64,000 nt of DNA. It comes from Deltaproteobacteria bacterium (GTDB taxonomy: Bacteria > Myxococcota > Myxococcia > Myxococcales > SZAS-1). The translations under genes were made by a program, and so were the position numbers. Location: positions 145,741 to 209,740 of the forward strand of contig JAFEBB010000003.1 in NCBI GenBank assembly GCA_018266075.1, read 5' to 3'. The notes under the pieces are model-generated. The model saw only the letters and a program-made list of their open reading frames with translations, did no database searches and was not told where the DNA came from. Positions 34,909-46,633 of the stretch are shown one piece after another; position 1 is the first letter of the stretch; each line of letters starts with the position of its first letter.

Positions 34909-36315
34909 TCAGTACGGGCAGCCGCTGCCGTCGCTGGCGAACGGGCAGCAGACGTTGACCGTCTTGTCGCCGTTCATGGTCACGGTGGTGTCCGCGTTGG
35001 TGTCCCAGGGTGCCGAGCCGGGATCGTTGTCGGTGCCCTGCCACTTGCCCCAGATGAAGGTGCCGTTGGCGGGCGTGCCATGGAGCTGCACCACCGTGCC
35101 GTCGGGGTAGGTCGTGATCAGCGGCGTCGTGGAGACCGGCGTGTCGGAGTTCTCGCCGACGTTGCACCAGCTCACGTAGTTGTTGATGGTGAGGGTGCGC
35201 GCGGGCTGGCTGCCGGTGCTGCCCGACGAGCCGGTGCTGCCCGAGGCGCCCGTGCTGCCCGAGCCGCTGCCCGACGCGGTGGATCCGGATCCGGATCCGC
35301 TCGAGGTCGAGCCCGAGTCGCTGCCGGTGGTCGAGCCGGAGCCGCTGCCCGAGCTGCTGCCCGTGGACGACGCGGTGCTGCCGCTCGAGCCGCTGCTGGT
35401 GGTGGTCGAGCCGCTGGAGCCCGAGGAGCTGGTCGACGTGGCCACGCACTGGCTGTTGTCGCTGGCGTTCACGATGTCGCTGCAGTTGCCGGTGCCACAG
35501 GCGGCGCAGGTCTGGCAGGAGACGGCCGTCGCATCCTGGCAGTCGATGTCCTCGGCGCCGCAGCCGCAGTCGCAGCTGCCGTCGCCCCACATCGCCGGAT
35601 TGCAGGTCCAGCCGGTGGCGGGCGAGTCCATGGTGGCGCTGGCCAGGTGAACGCAGGCGCCGCCGGCCACCGGGGTCGAGGTGAATGCGTTCTGGGGATC
35701 GATGGTCACCTCGACCAGGGTCACGTCCGAGAGCGTGCCGTGGAGGATGCCGGTGCTGTTGTCCGAGGCGGTGAGCACCATGGTGCCGCCGGTCTGGAAG
35801 TAGATCTTGCCCGCGCCGCCGTCGTCGTAGCTGTCCTGGTAGAGCAGCACGCACTCGGTGCAGGTGGAGTAGTTGCTGTTGGCGGTGCTGTTCAGCGAGA
35901 ACGAGCCCGTGGCGGAGTAGACGCCGCCATCGAGGTTGTAGAACTCCACCGAGCTGAAGTCGGGCGTGTTGGGGTCGCCGAGGCTGGGCGAGACCGTCGA
36001 GCCAAACGAATAGCCCTGCTGCGGACTGCCAAAGGCCGAGAACTGGCCGAAGCTGATCTCCGTGCACGCCCTGGTGCCGCCCGTGGAGCCGCCGGAGCTG
36101 CCGTTGGACCCGCTGGTGCTGCCGTGCGAGCCCGTGGAGCTGCTGGCGGTGGTGCCGCCGCTGCTGGAGCCGCTGCCGGTGGTCGTCGAGCCGGTGCTGC
36201 CCGAGGTGGTGGTCGTCGTCGTGGTGCCGCTGGTGGAGCCGGAGCTCGACGAGCCCGAGCCGGAGCAGCCGGCCGCGAACGCCAGGGCGCCAGCGAGGAG
36301 GAGGGTGCGCTTCAT
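34909..36315 (-). CDS. Lipoprotein with Ser/Gly/Thr linkers and small Cys-rich modules
   Basis: 468 residues from ATG at 36315. The signal and lipobox (MKRTLLLAGALAFAAGCSGS) are near-identical to the neighbouring lipoprotein's. A linker leads to a beta-sandwich (about 90-230, EFYNLDGGVYSATGSF, CVLLYQDSYDDGG). A Cys-rich knot follows (CNPAMWGDGSCDCGCGAEDIDC, roughly 265-290, split here: CNPAMWGDGSC then DCGCGAEDIDC). A second Ser/Gly/Thr linker (about 320-390) precedes a C-terminal Ig-like module ending VNVCCPFASDG. The Cys knot resembles modules seen in myxobacterial secreted proteins. Function unknown; probably cell-surface. Confidence 0.72.
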   Translation of the reverse strand: MKRTLLLAGALAFAAGCSGSGSSSSGSTSGTTTTTTTSGSTGSTTTGSGSSSGGTTASSSTGSHGSTSGSNGSSGGSTGGTRACTEISFGQFSAFGSPQQGYSFGSTVSPSLGDPNTPDFSSVEFYNLDGGVYSATGSFSLNSTANSNYSTCTECVLLYQDSYDDGGAGKIYFQTGGTMVLTASDNSTGILHGTLSDVTLVEVTIDPQNAFTSTPVAGGACVHLASATMDSPATGWTCNPAMWGDGSCDCGCGAEDIDCQDATAVSCQTCAACGTGNCSDIVNASDNSQCVATSTSSSGSSGSTTTSSGSSGSTASSTGSSSGSGSGSTTGSDSGSTSSGSGSGSTASGSGSGSTGASGSTGSSGSTGSQPARTLTINNYVSWCNVGENSDTPVSTTPLITTYPDGTVVQLHGTPANGTFIWGKWQGTDNDPGSAPWDTNADTTVTMNGDKTVNVCCPFASDGSGCPY

Positions 36316-36403
36316 GGAACGTTCCGGGTGTGAGGGAGCCAACGTGGACGGCGTTGGTACACCTGTCGGGGGACGTTTCACAAGATCCTGCCAGTGACCG
36401 CGC

Positions 36404-37834
36404 TCAGCCCTCGTCGACGGGCGCGTAGAAGCTCACGCCGCGCACGCCCTCGCGCACGCGCAACGGCCGCTGCATCGACGGGAACGCGCGCTGGGTGCAG
36501 TCCATGCGCTCGCAAAGTCGACACGTGACGCCCACGGGCACCGCGGCGTCCATGTTCTCGAGGTCGATGCCGTCGGCGTAGACGAGCTCCTTCGCGAACG
36601 CCGCCGGACACCCCACGCCGATCGACTGCACCGCGTGCGGCGCCAGATAGCCGCCGGAGTCTTTCCCGACCGTGCGGGCGATGCAGAAGTACGCCTTGCC
36701 GTCGGGCATCTTCGAGAGCTGCACGCGGATCATGCCCGGCGTGGAGAGCGCGGCGAACACGTTCCAGCGCGGGCACGCGCCCGAGAACCGCGCGAAGCGG
36801 ATCCCCGAGGCGGAGAAGCGCTTGGAGATGTTGCCCGCCACGTCGATTCGGATCATGTGGAAGGGCACGCCCTCGCTGCCCTTGCGCTGCAAGGTCGTCA
36901 CCCGGTGGCACACCTGCTCGAAGCTGGTGCGGAAGCGGTGGCCGAGCAGCTCCACGTCGTAGCGCAGCTGCCGACACGCCTGCAGGAAGCGCTCGTACGG
37001 CATGAGCACCGCGCCCGCGAAGTAGTTGGCCAGCGCGACTTTCGCCACGCCGCGCGACGCGTCCGTGGTGAGCTGCGGATCTTCGGCGAGCGTGTCGAGC
37101 ACGTCGTGGTGCTGCAAGAGGCAGAGCTGGTGCGCGATCTCGAAGTTGCGCGAGCGCGGCGGCAGGATCTCCGCGAGCACCAGCTCCTTCTTGTCGGCGT
37201 CGAAGCGCCGCACCGCCCCGCGGCTCTCCTCGATGGGCACGACGCGCACTTCGATGCCGTGGTTGCGCTTCAGGAACCAGGTCAGCCCGCGATAGAGGTC
37301 GTCGCCGTCGAGCTTGGCCTCGCGCCAGAGCCGCTCCGCCGCATCTTCCAGCTCGGGGAAGTGGTTGCCGTGCCGCTGGATGAGGTCGCTGACTTCTTCG
37401 CTGGGAAGCCGCGACTGGTCGAGGTGCGTGCCATCCACGCCCTCCAGCTGAGTGGCCAAGGTCTCCTTCTGCGCCTGGTACGCCTGGTACAGCGCGAGCA
37501 CCGCGTTGGCGAGATTCGGCGTGCTCCGCGCCAGCTCGCGGATGTCGGTGTTGGTGAGCCCGTGGTTCTCGAAGATCGGGTCGCCGAAGACCTCCATCAG
37601 CTCGGAGATCGACCGCGCTTCATCCGAGTGCGCGAAGGTCGAGAGATCGATGTGGAAAATCTGCGCCAGCTTGATGAGCAGAGGGGCCGTCAGCGGCCGA
37701 CGGTCATTCTCGATGAGGTTCAGGTAGCTCGCGCTGATGCCCAGCCGCTCGGCCAGCTGCACCTGCGACAGGCTCTCCTTCCGGCGCAGCGCCCGGACCT
37801 TGCCGCCCAGCCTTCCAAGTTCGCTCGTAGCCAT
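36404..37834 (-). CDS. RamB/ScfR-like transcriptional regulator (XRE HTH, IrrE-like, DUF2083)
   Basis: 476 residues. N-terminal XRE helix-turn-helix (about 5-65, LSQVQLAERLGISASYLNLIEN). The middle domain (about 160-300) is ImmA/IrrE-like, but the zinc box HExxH is altered to HQLCL. The C-terminal short-chain fatty acyl regulator domain carries the Cys motif GVTCRLCERMDCTQRAF. RamB in Corynebacterium has this architecture and controls aceA, aceB and other acetate-metabolism genes. Here the gene is directly divergent from malate synthase and isocitrate lyase, which supports the same role. The signal is probably an acyl-CoA or related metabolite, inferred from the family. Confidence 0.88.
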   Translation of the reverse strand: MATSELGRLGGKVRALRRKESLSQVQLAERLGISASYLNLIENDRRPLTAPLLIKLAQIFHIDLSTFAHSDEARSISELMEVFGDPIFENHGLTNTDIRELARSTPNLANAVLALYQAYQAQKETLATQLEGVDGTHLDQSRLPSEEVSDLIQRHGNHFPELEDAAERLWREAKLDGDDLYRGLTWFLKRNHGIEVRVVPIEESRGAVRRFDADKKELVLAEILPPRSRNFEIAHQLCLLQHHDVLDTLAEDPQLTTDASRGVAKVALANYFAGAVLMPYERFLQACRQLRYDVELLGHRFRTSFEQVCHRVTTLQRKGSEGVPFHMIRIDVAGNISKRFSASGIRFARFSGACPRWNVFAALSTPGMIRVQLSKMPDGKAYFCIARTVGKDSGGYLAPHAVQSIGVGCPAAFAKELVYADGIDLENMDAAVPVGVTCRLCERMDCTQRAFPSMQRPLRVREGVRGVSFYAPVDEG

Positions 37835-37978
37835 GCCGAAAATTTACTCGATTTACAGATTGACTCAAAGCTGCGGTGCGTCATTTACATCCTGAACTAG
37901 TCGAAACCAGGTCTTTCGGTTGACGATGCGCGTGTGACTGCAAACCTTGTTAAGGCAGTCCGCGAGACGAGGAACCGC
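37835..37978. promoter_or_regulatory. Divergent control region between the RamB-like gene and aceB
   Basis: This 144-bp gap is the least GC-rich DNA nearby and should contain both promoters. It has three ATTTAC words (37842, 37851, 37883), an inverted repeat GACTGC (37936-37941) / GCAGTC (37955-37960) around AAACCTTGTTAAG, and a TTGACG hexamer at 37920-37925. The inverted repeat is 19 bp before the chosen aceB start, a position suited to repression. Which element the regulator binds is not visible. Confidence 0.5.
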
Positions 37979-39598
<1,620 letters not shown>

Positions 39599-39651
39599 CT
39601 TTTTCCCCCCGGGCCCCGCCCGGACCGCACCAACACGAGGAGGATGCTGCG

Positions 39652-40944
<1,293 letters not shown>

Positions 40945-40969
40945 TCGGCGCAGATTGATCCGGTAGCAA

Positions 40970-41009
40970 GCGAGGGCTCGCCATGGTTTGGCGGGCCCTC
41001 GCAGCTTTT
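40970..41009 (+). terminator. Intrinsic terminator after aceBA
   Basis: A 13-bp stem, GCGAGGGCTCGCC (40970-40982) with GGCGGGCCCTCGC (40990-41002), contains one G-U pair. The loop is ATGGTTT, and AGCTTTTG follows. It lies 25 bp after the aceA stop. Confidence 0.8.
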
Positions 41010-41114
41010 GCGCAGCACGCTCGCGCTTTTGCGCAGTAAAGCCTTTGCTGCTCGGGAGTTGTGAAAGCGTTCGGCGCTTGCGGACGCCTTGAAGTGCGGT
41101 CCAGAATTCGGGTC

Positions 41115-42677
41115 ATGCGCCGTGCTCTCTTGCCTCTCGCGCTTTGCGTGAGTCTCGGCTGCACCGACAGCTCGCTCTACTCGCTCAACGGCGGTGGAAA
41201 GCACCCGCCCGATCGCGTGGACCTGCATGGCACGGTGTGCTCGCCCGTGGCCGCGGGAAAGTATTTCCCCGTCCGCGTGCTCTTCATGTTCGTCGGCGGC
41301 GCCGACGTCCAGAGCGACGTGAAGAACGCCTTCGCCACCGCCGCCCAGACCGTCACCAGCGAGACCACCAACCCCGCCATCGAGTACGGGCTCGGCGGCT
41401 TCCACTCGACGGCCGTGTCCTACGTCGACAACGGCTTCGGCGACGCGGCCGCGCTGCAGATCGGCCTCATCCGCTACACCTCCTTCGTGGAGACGGGCCC
41501 GTTCTCCATGCTCGCCCCGCTCGATCTCGCCGAGGCCCTCGTCTCCGGCGACATGATCACCGCCTGCCCGGGCACGCTGGCGCGTACCCGCTACATGGTG
41601 GTGCTGGTGCACGATCGCGCCGACGTGTCGGCGTGCGCGGATCCGACGGCCGTCCCCAACGCCTGCCTCGACAACGCCGGCAACTGCATCCCCGAGTGCA
41701 TGCTCTCGCTTCAGACGCAGAAGATCCGCGACCTGCAGCAGCAGTACGGCGCGGGCGAAGTGACGGTGCAGCCCATCTACGTTCGCGACGCCATCGACAA
41801 CGTCGCCCGCTCGCAGAGCCAGGCCATCGCCCTCGCCGGCGGCACGCGCGCGGTGGAGGCCAACCCGAGCACCGTGCAGGGCGCGCTCACCGCGCTGAAC
41901 TACGCCTCGCTCCAGCGGCCGATGGTGGTGAAGGAGGTCATCGCCTTCAACCGCAACGCCGCCGTGCGCGACAGCCAGGTGGTGCCCGACAGCGACGGCG
42001 ACGGCCTCTCCGACGACGAGGAGAAGGCGCTCGGCACCGACCCCGGCAACGCCGACACCGACGGCGACGGCCTCGGCGACGGCGTGGAAGTGAAGGTCGG
42101 CCTGGATCCGATGACGCGCGACACCGTGGGCGGCTGCGATGCCTTCGGCGACCACGACCGCGACGGCCTCACCGACTGCGAAGAGCGCCTGCTGGGCACC
42201 GACTACTGCACCGGCGACACCGACCAGGACACGCTGCCGGACCAGGTCGAGTTCGCGATGCACACCGACCCCACCGCGCCCGAGAACGCCCAGGACAACG
42301 ATCACGACGGCTTCACCAATTTGGACGAGGTGAAGGAACACACCGATCCCAACTCGAGCGACCTCGCGTTCCACGCCGAGCACGCCTACGGCTACTCGCT
42401 CGCCGACGCCGGCGCCACGCCCGACGGCCGGCCCTGCTACGACTTCCAGGTCACCAACATCCAGCTCGTGCACACCATCGGCTCCACCGACGGCGTGAAG
42501 CCCGCGGGCGAGAACGACATCGCGCTCTACTTCGCGGTCGCTCCCAAGGATGATCCGAACGCGGTGGGCATCGAGCGCCTGGTCGTGGTGCCCGTGACCT
42601 TCAACCCCGACAACACGCGCGATCCGCCCGACACGGTGATCCAGATCAACGACGGCGACTTCGAGCTCAAGCCATGA
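41115..42677 (+). CDS. Lipoprotein with degenerate VWA-like domain and Asp-rich calcium repeats (paralogue 1 of 3)
   Basis: 520 residues from ATG at 41115; lipobox VSLGC. After the conserved (L/V)HGTVC segment, the domain occupying the VWA position (about 55-290) begins VRVLFMFVGGADVQ, so the metal-site D-x-S-x-S is missing. Asp-rich repeats follow (about 295-420): DSDGDGLSDDEEK, DTDGDGLGDGVE, HDRDGLTDCEER, DQDTLPDQVEF, typical of thrombospondin type 3 calcium loops. The C-terminal 100 residues contain HTDPNSSDLAFHAE and CYDFQVTNIQLV, shared with the next two genes. It is the first of a four-gene lipoprotein series. Because metal binding at the VWA site is lost, a structural or regulatory role is possible. 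Confidence 0.78.
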   Translation: MRRALLPLALCVSLGCTDSSLYSLNGGGKHPPDRVDLHGTVCSPVAAGKYFPVRVLFMFVGGADVQSDVKNAFATAAQTVTSETTNPAIEYGLGGFHSTAVSYVDNGFGDAAALQIGLIRYTSFVETGPFSMLAPLDLAEALVSGDMITACPGTLARTRYMVVLVHDRADVSACADPTAVPNACLDNAGNCIPECMLSLQTQKIRDLQQQYGAGEVTVQPIYVRDAIDNVARSQSQAIALAGGTRAVEANPSTVQGALTALNYASLQRPMVVKEVIAFNRNAAVRDSQVVPDSDGDGLSDDEEKALGTDPGNADTDGDGLGDGVEVKVGLDPMTRDTVGGCDAFGDHDRDGLTDCEERLLGTDYCTGDTDQDTLPDQVEFAMHTDPTAPENAQDNDHDGFTNLDEVKEHTDPNSSDLAFHAEHAYGYSLADAGATPDGRPCYDFQVTNIQLVHTIGSTDGVKPAGENDIALYFAVAPKDDPNAVGIERLVVVPVTFNPDNTRDPPDTVIQINDGDFELKP

Positions 42678-42822
42678 GCCGTGAATCCGCGAAGAGCTGT
42701 TGTCTCCACACCCCAGCCTGGGGGGCGCACGCCACACGGCGCGCTCCTCCCACCACGCCATCCCGCATGGTTGCGGGCGCACATCCTTTGCACATCTGGC
42801 CGGGCTTCCCTCGAGGGGCGCC

Positions 42823-44865
42823 ATGAAACGAAGCCTGTTCGCCCTCACCTTTGTCGGGGCGGTCTTTGCCTCGGCAGCTGGCTGCACCGATACGAAGGTC
42901 GAGCCGCTGGCGGCGAACGGCGTGGCGATCGACGATCGCCTCACCATTCACGGCACGGTCTGCACCCGCGCCCCGGATCCCGACGGCTTCCCGGTCAAGG
43001 TCGTCTTCGTGATCGATAAGTCGGGCTCGATGTGCATCACGGATCCGCCGGGCTCGCAGAGCGACTTCCAGTCCATCTGCCAGACCTTCGCCGCGGGCGT
43101 GGATCCCGCCTCGCACCCCGACAACTACTGCGAGCCCGACGGCAACGCGCACCCCGGCCGCGCCTGCGCCATCTACCAGCTGCTGGAACAGTTCAAGGAC
43201 AAGCCGAACGTGGAGGCGGCGCTGGTGCCGTTCGAGACCAAGATCTCGGGCGAGTACCCGGCCAACGGCGGCTTCGCGCCGGTGAACGACAGCAACTTCG
43301 ACGCGTGGGTCACCGCGGTCAATGACATGCAGGGCACGCTGGGCCAGGGTACCGACTACCAGGGTGCCTTCGCCGAGGCCTACAACCGCGTCTCCACCGA
43401 CATCCTCAACACGCCCAAGGGCCAGCGCCCGCGCACCCGCTACGTGGTGGTCTTCCTCACCGACGGTACGCCGTTCCCGCGCTGCGCCGCCGACGACTAC
43501 TTGCCTCCACAGGACTACGCGTCGGTGCAGCAGCCCGACCTCATCTGGCCCGACTCGCCCGGCGCGGGCTGCACCACGCCGCCAGTGATGAACCCCACCG
43601 ACCCCAACGGCTGCTACTGCAACGCCGACCAGGACTACCTCGACAACAACCCCGTGGGGACCGGCGCCGGCGACTTCACCAAGGGCACCGACCGCAACCA
43701 GAACTACCAGATCCTCGACACCGTCGACCGGATCATGAAGCTCAAGAAGGACTACGACGTCGCCGACATCAACATCCACAGCCTCCTGCTGTGGAACACC
43801 GGCAACATCTCCACGCTGGGCTTGCCGGAGCAGCAAGATCTCTTCGGCGACATGGGCAACGTGGCCGATCCGGTCCAGGCTGCGCACGACGTCGCCGAGC
43901 ACCTGCTCCGCGAGATCTCCGAGGTTCACGGCAACGGCACCTACCAGGAGTTCCACACGGTGGCCGAGGTGCAGCTGGGCTCGCTCGACTACACCTCGCT
44001 GGCCGCGCCGTTCGTGCTCAAGAGCCTCATCGTCGACAACACCAGCGCCCTGCCGCGCCCCACCGGCCAGATCGTGGACACCGACGGCGACGGCCTGCCC
44101 GATGACCTCGACACCGGCTTCGTGGACGGCACCTCCAAGTTCGACATGGACTCGGACGGCGACGGCTTCAACGACGGCTTCGAGTTCGCGCACCAGCAGC
44201 AGGGCTTCATCCCCGCGAACGATCCGGATCCGCGCGGCTGCGAGGCCACCGCCCAGCACCAGCCCGACTGCGCCTGCCAGGACACCGACGGCGACGGCCT
44301 CTCGGAGTGCGCCGAAAAGTACCTGAAGTCGGATCCGAACCTCATGGACTCGGACACCGACGGCATTCCGGACGGGCTCGAGGCCAAGTACGGGATGGAT
44401 CCCTCGGTGGCCGAGGATCCGCTCAAGGACTCCGACGGCGACGGCGTGCCGGACATCGACGAGATCAAGGCCCACACCGATCCGCACGTGGCGGATCCGG
44501 ATCTGGCCGCGCGCGAGGGCTACCGCTACCAGATCACCCCGCACGACGAGGACGGCGGCATCACCTGCTACGACTACTCGGTGAGCAACATCCGCCTGGT
44601 CACCACCCAGAGCTCCGACAACACCCAGCACGGGTACAACCGCCTGTACATCTACTTCAACGAGGCGCCCAAATCGAACGTCGAGGGCGACTACGGCGAG
44701 TGGAAGATCGCCTGCGCCAAGGCCCAGTACGCGCCGCCTTCCGTGCGCCATCCGCAAGGCCCGGACATGGAAGTGGATGACGCGTCGTTCACGCGCAACG
44801 ACCAGTTCGTGTACGGGGTCACGGCAGACGCCGACGCCCAGGACAACTGCGTGGAGACTCCATGA
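42823..44865 (+). CDS. Lipoprotein with VWA domain and calcium repeats (paralogue 2 of 3)
   Basis: 680 residues from ATG at 42823 (GAGGGG upstream). Lipobox ASAAGC. The VWA domain (about 58-370) starts [13 protein letters not shown], an intact D-x-S-x-S metal site, and includes [15 protein letters not shown], a usual VWA strand. Asp-rich repeats follow ([50 protein letters not shown]). The C-terminus has [12 protein letters not shown] and [12 protein letters not shown], as in its neighbours. The Cys residues in the VWA domain suggest disulfides, consistent with a surface location. The next gene starts on its last 4 bases (ATGA), so they are co-translated. VWA domains bind protein ligands through the metal; the ligand is unknown. 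Confidence 0.85.
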   Translation: MKRSLFALTFVGAVFASAAGCTDTKVEPLAANGVAIDDRLTIHGTVCTRAPDPDGFPVKVVFVIDKSGSMCITDPPGSQSDFQSICQTFAAGVDPASHPDNYCEPDGNAHPGRACAIYQLLEQFKDKPNVEAALVPFETKISGEYPANGGFAPVNDSNFDAWVTAVNDMQGTLGQGTDYQGAFAEAYNRVSTDILNTPKGQRPRTRYVVVFLTDGTPFPRCAADDYLPPQDYASVQQPDLIWPDSPGAGCTTPPVMNPTDPNGCYCNADQDYLDNNPVGTGAGDFTKGTDRNQNYQILDTVDRIMKLKKDYDVADINIHSLLLWNTGNISTLGLPEQQDLFGDMGNVADPVQAAHDVAEHLLREISEVHGNGTYQEFHTVAEVQLGSLDYTSLAAPFVLKSLIVDNTSALPRPTGQIVDTDGDGLPDDLDTGFVDGTSKFDMDSDGDGFNDGFEFAHQQQGFIPANDPDPRGCEATAQHQPDCACQDTDGDGLSECAEKYLKSDPNLMDSDTDGIPDGLEAKYGMDPSVAEDPLKDSDGDGVPDIDEIKAHTDPHVADPDLAAREGYRYQITPHDEDGGITCYDYSVSNIRLVTTQSSDNTQHGYNRLYIYFNEAPKSNVEGDYGEWKIACAKAQYAPPSVRHPQGPDMEVDDASFTRNDQFVYGVTADADAQDNCVETP

Positions 44866-46568
44866 AGCGGTGGTTGCTGGCCCTCACGCTCGTGGCGGTG
44901 GGCTGCTCGGACAGCTCCCTCTACGACGTGATCCAGCACGACAAGCCCGTGCTCGACCGCTCGGTGCAGGTGAAGGGGCACTTCTGCACGGATCCGGCGA
45001 ACACTGTCATCCGGCCCATCAAGATCCTCATCGCCATGGACACCTCGCAGTCCATGGACAAGAGCGATCCCAACGGCTCGCGCGCGCAGGCCGTGGTGGA
45101 TCTCATCAACTCGTTCGACCCGAACGATCCGGAGATCTACGTCGGCGTGTTCTTGTTCGCGGGTTTCACGCCCACCTGGCTCACCCACGGCGGCCTCAGT
45201 GGCTTCGACCAGGTGAGCCAGATCTCCGCGGCCGATCAGCAGGTGCTGCACGACAAGATCCTCAGCTACGGGTACTCCAACAACCAGAGCCCCAACCGCG
45301 GCGCCACCGACTTCGTGAAGCCGCTCGACGAGATCTACGCCACCATCTCGCGCGACATCTCCGACAGCATCCGCACCCAGACGCAGCTTGGGCAGCCCAT
45401 CCGCGCGCAGTACTCGGTCATCTTCCTCACCGACGGCGATCCCACCTTCCCCGAGGACGCGCAGATCGACTCGCGCGTGAAGGCCATCCGCCTCCTCAAG
45501 GATCAGACCGGCGACGTGAAGTTCAACACGGTGCACGTCTTCGACCCGACCACGCCGCCTTCGCCGGTGTGCGATCCCAACGCCGACTCGGGCTGCGCCG
45601 CGCAGCTCATTCAGAGCGACATCGCCCGCCTCAAGCGCATGGCCGATGAAGGCGGCGGTGAGTTCCGCGACTTCGAGAACCACGAGCCGGTGAACTTCCT
45701 CTCCTTCAAGCTCGGCGCGACCAAACGCAGGTTCGTCATCGGCAGGTTGCTCGCCTACAACCTGGCGGCGAGACCAGAGAGCAACGTCAAAGACGCCGAC
45801 ACCGACGGCGACGGGCTCCCCGACTGGTACGAACAACAGATCGGCACCGATCCGCTCAACCCCGACACCGACGGCGACGGCTACTCCGACGGCCTCGAGG
45901 ACTACTTCAGACGACTGGACACGAACGATCCCAACTGTCCCGGCGGCCCGCTCTGCTGGGATCCGCTGGGCGGTGGACCGGACGGCGGCGGCAACGTGGG
46001 CTGTCCTGCGGCGATTCGCGGCGTCGACTCCGACCAGGACGGCCTCACCGACTGCGATGAGCAGATCATCGGCTCCAACGCGCACGCGGTGGACACCGAC
46101 GGCGACGGCGTGCCCGACGTGGTGGAGTGGCTCGCAGGCACGCAGGTGGCCTCGAGCGACATGCTCTCGGATCCGGACGGCGACTCGCTCCTGAATGAGG
46201 AGGAGATCCGCATGCACACCGATCCCCAGCTGGCCGACGTGGGCGACCTCGCGCGCACCGCGTACCGGTACGAGCTGCAAGAGATCCCGTATGGCCAGGA
46301 CGGCGGGCCGGCGCAGAACGACGGCTCCACCTGTTACGACTTCGAGGTCGACAACATCCTCCTCGTGCCCACGCTGGATCTCGGCGGCGGTGCAGGCTTG
46401 AATCCGATCCTCGTCTCCATCTCCGTGGTGCCCGAGGACGACCCGACCGCGCCGCCGATCATGCACCTCGCCCACCTGGCGGCCGGCTACCCGCTCAAGG
46501 GCATCAAGAGCCCGCCCGATGGCGTGCTGCCCGTCGACATGACCCAGTTCGTTCGCTTCCTGCAGTAG
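44862..46568 (+). CDS. Lipoprotein with VWA domain and calcium repeats (paralogue 3 of 3)
   Basis: 568 residues; ATG at 44862 overlaps the previous stop (ATGA). Lipobox VAVGC is followed by SDSSLYDV, nearly the same as CTDSSLYSL in the first paralogue. The VWA domain (about 55-280) begins [13 protein letters not shown], so its metal site is intact, and contains [14 protein letters not shown]. Calcium-type repeats ([40 protein letters not shown]) occupy about 310-440. The shared C-terminal module has [13 protein letters not shown] and [12 protein letters not shown]. Together with its neighbours it suggests repeated gene duplication within one operon. Confidence 0.85.
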   Translation: MKRWLLALTLVAVGCSDSSLYDVIQHDKPVLDRSVQVKGHFCTDPANTVIRPIKILIAMDTSQSMDKSDPNGSRAQAVVDLINSFDPNDPEIYVGVFLFAGFTPTWLTHGGLSGFDQVSQISAADQQVLHDKILSYGYSNNQSPNRGATDFVKPLDEIYATISRDISDSIRTQTQLGQPIRAQYSVIFLTDGDPTFPEDAQIDSRVKAIRLLKDQTGDVKFNTVHVFDPTTPPSPVCDPNADSGCAAQLIQSDIARLKRMADEGGGEFRDFENHEPVNFLSFKLGATKRRFVIGRLLAYNLAARPESNVKDADTDGDGLPDWYEQQIGTDPLNPDTDGDGYSDGLEDYFRRLDTNDPNCPGGPLCWDPLGGGPDGGGNVGCPAAIRGVDSDQDGLTDCDEQIIGSNAHAVDTDGDGVPDVVEWLAGTQVASSDMLSDPDGDSLLNEEEIRMHTDPQLADVGDLARTAYRYELQEIPYGQDGGPAQNDGSTCYDFEVDNILLVPTLDLGGGAGLNPILVSISVVPEDDPTAPPIMHLAHLAAGYPLKGIKSPPDGVLPVDMTQFVRFLQ

Positions 46569-46633
46569 CGCTACACTCCTGGCCTCGCGCGCTGCCGCCG
46601 GAGCAGCGCGCCCGCGACCAACGGACCCTGACC

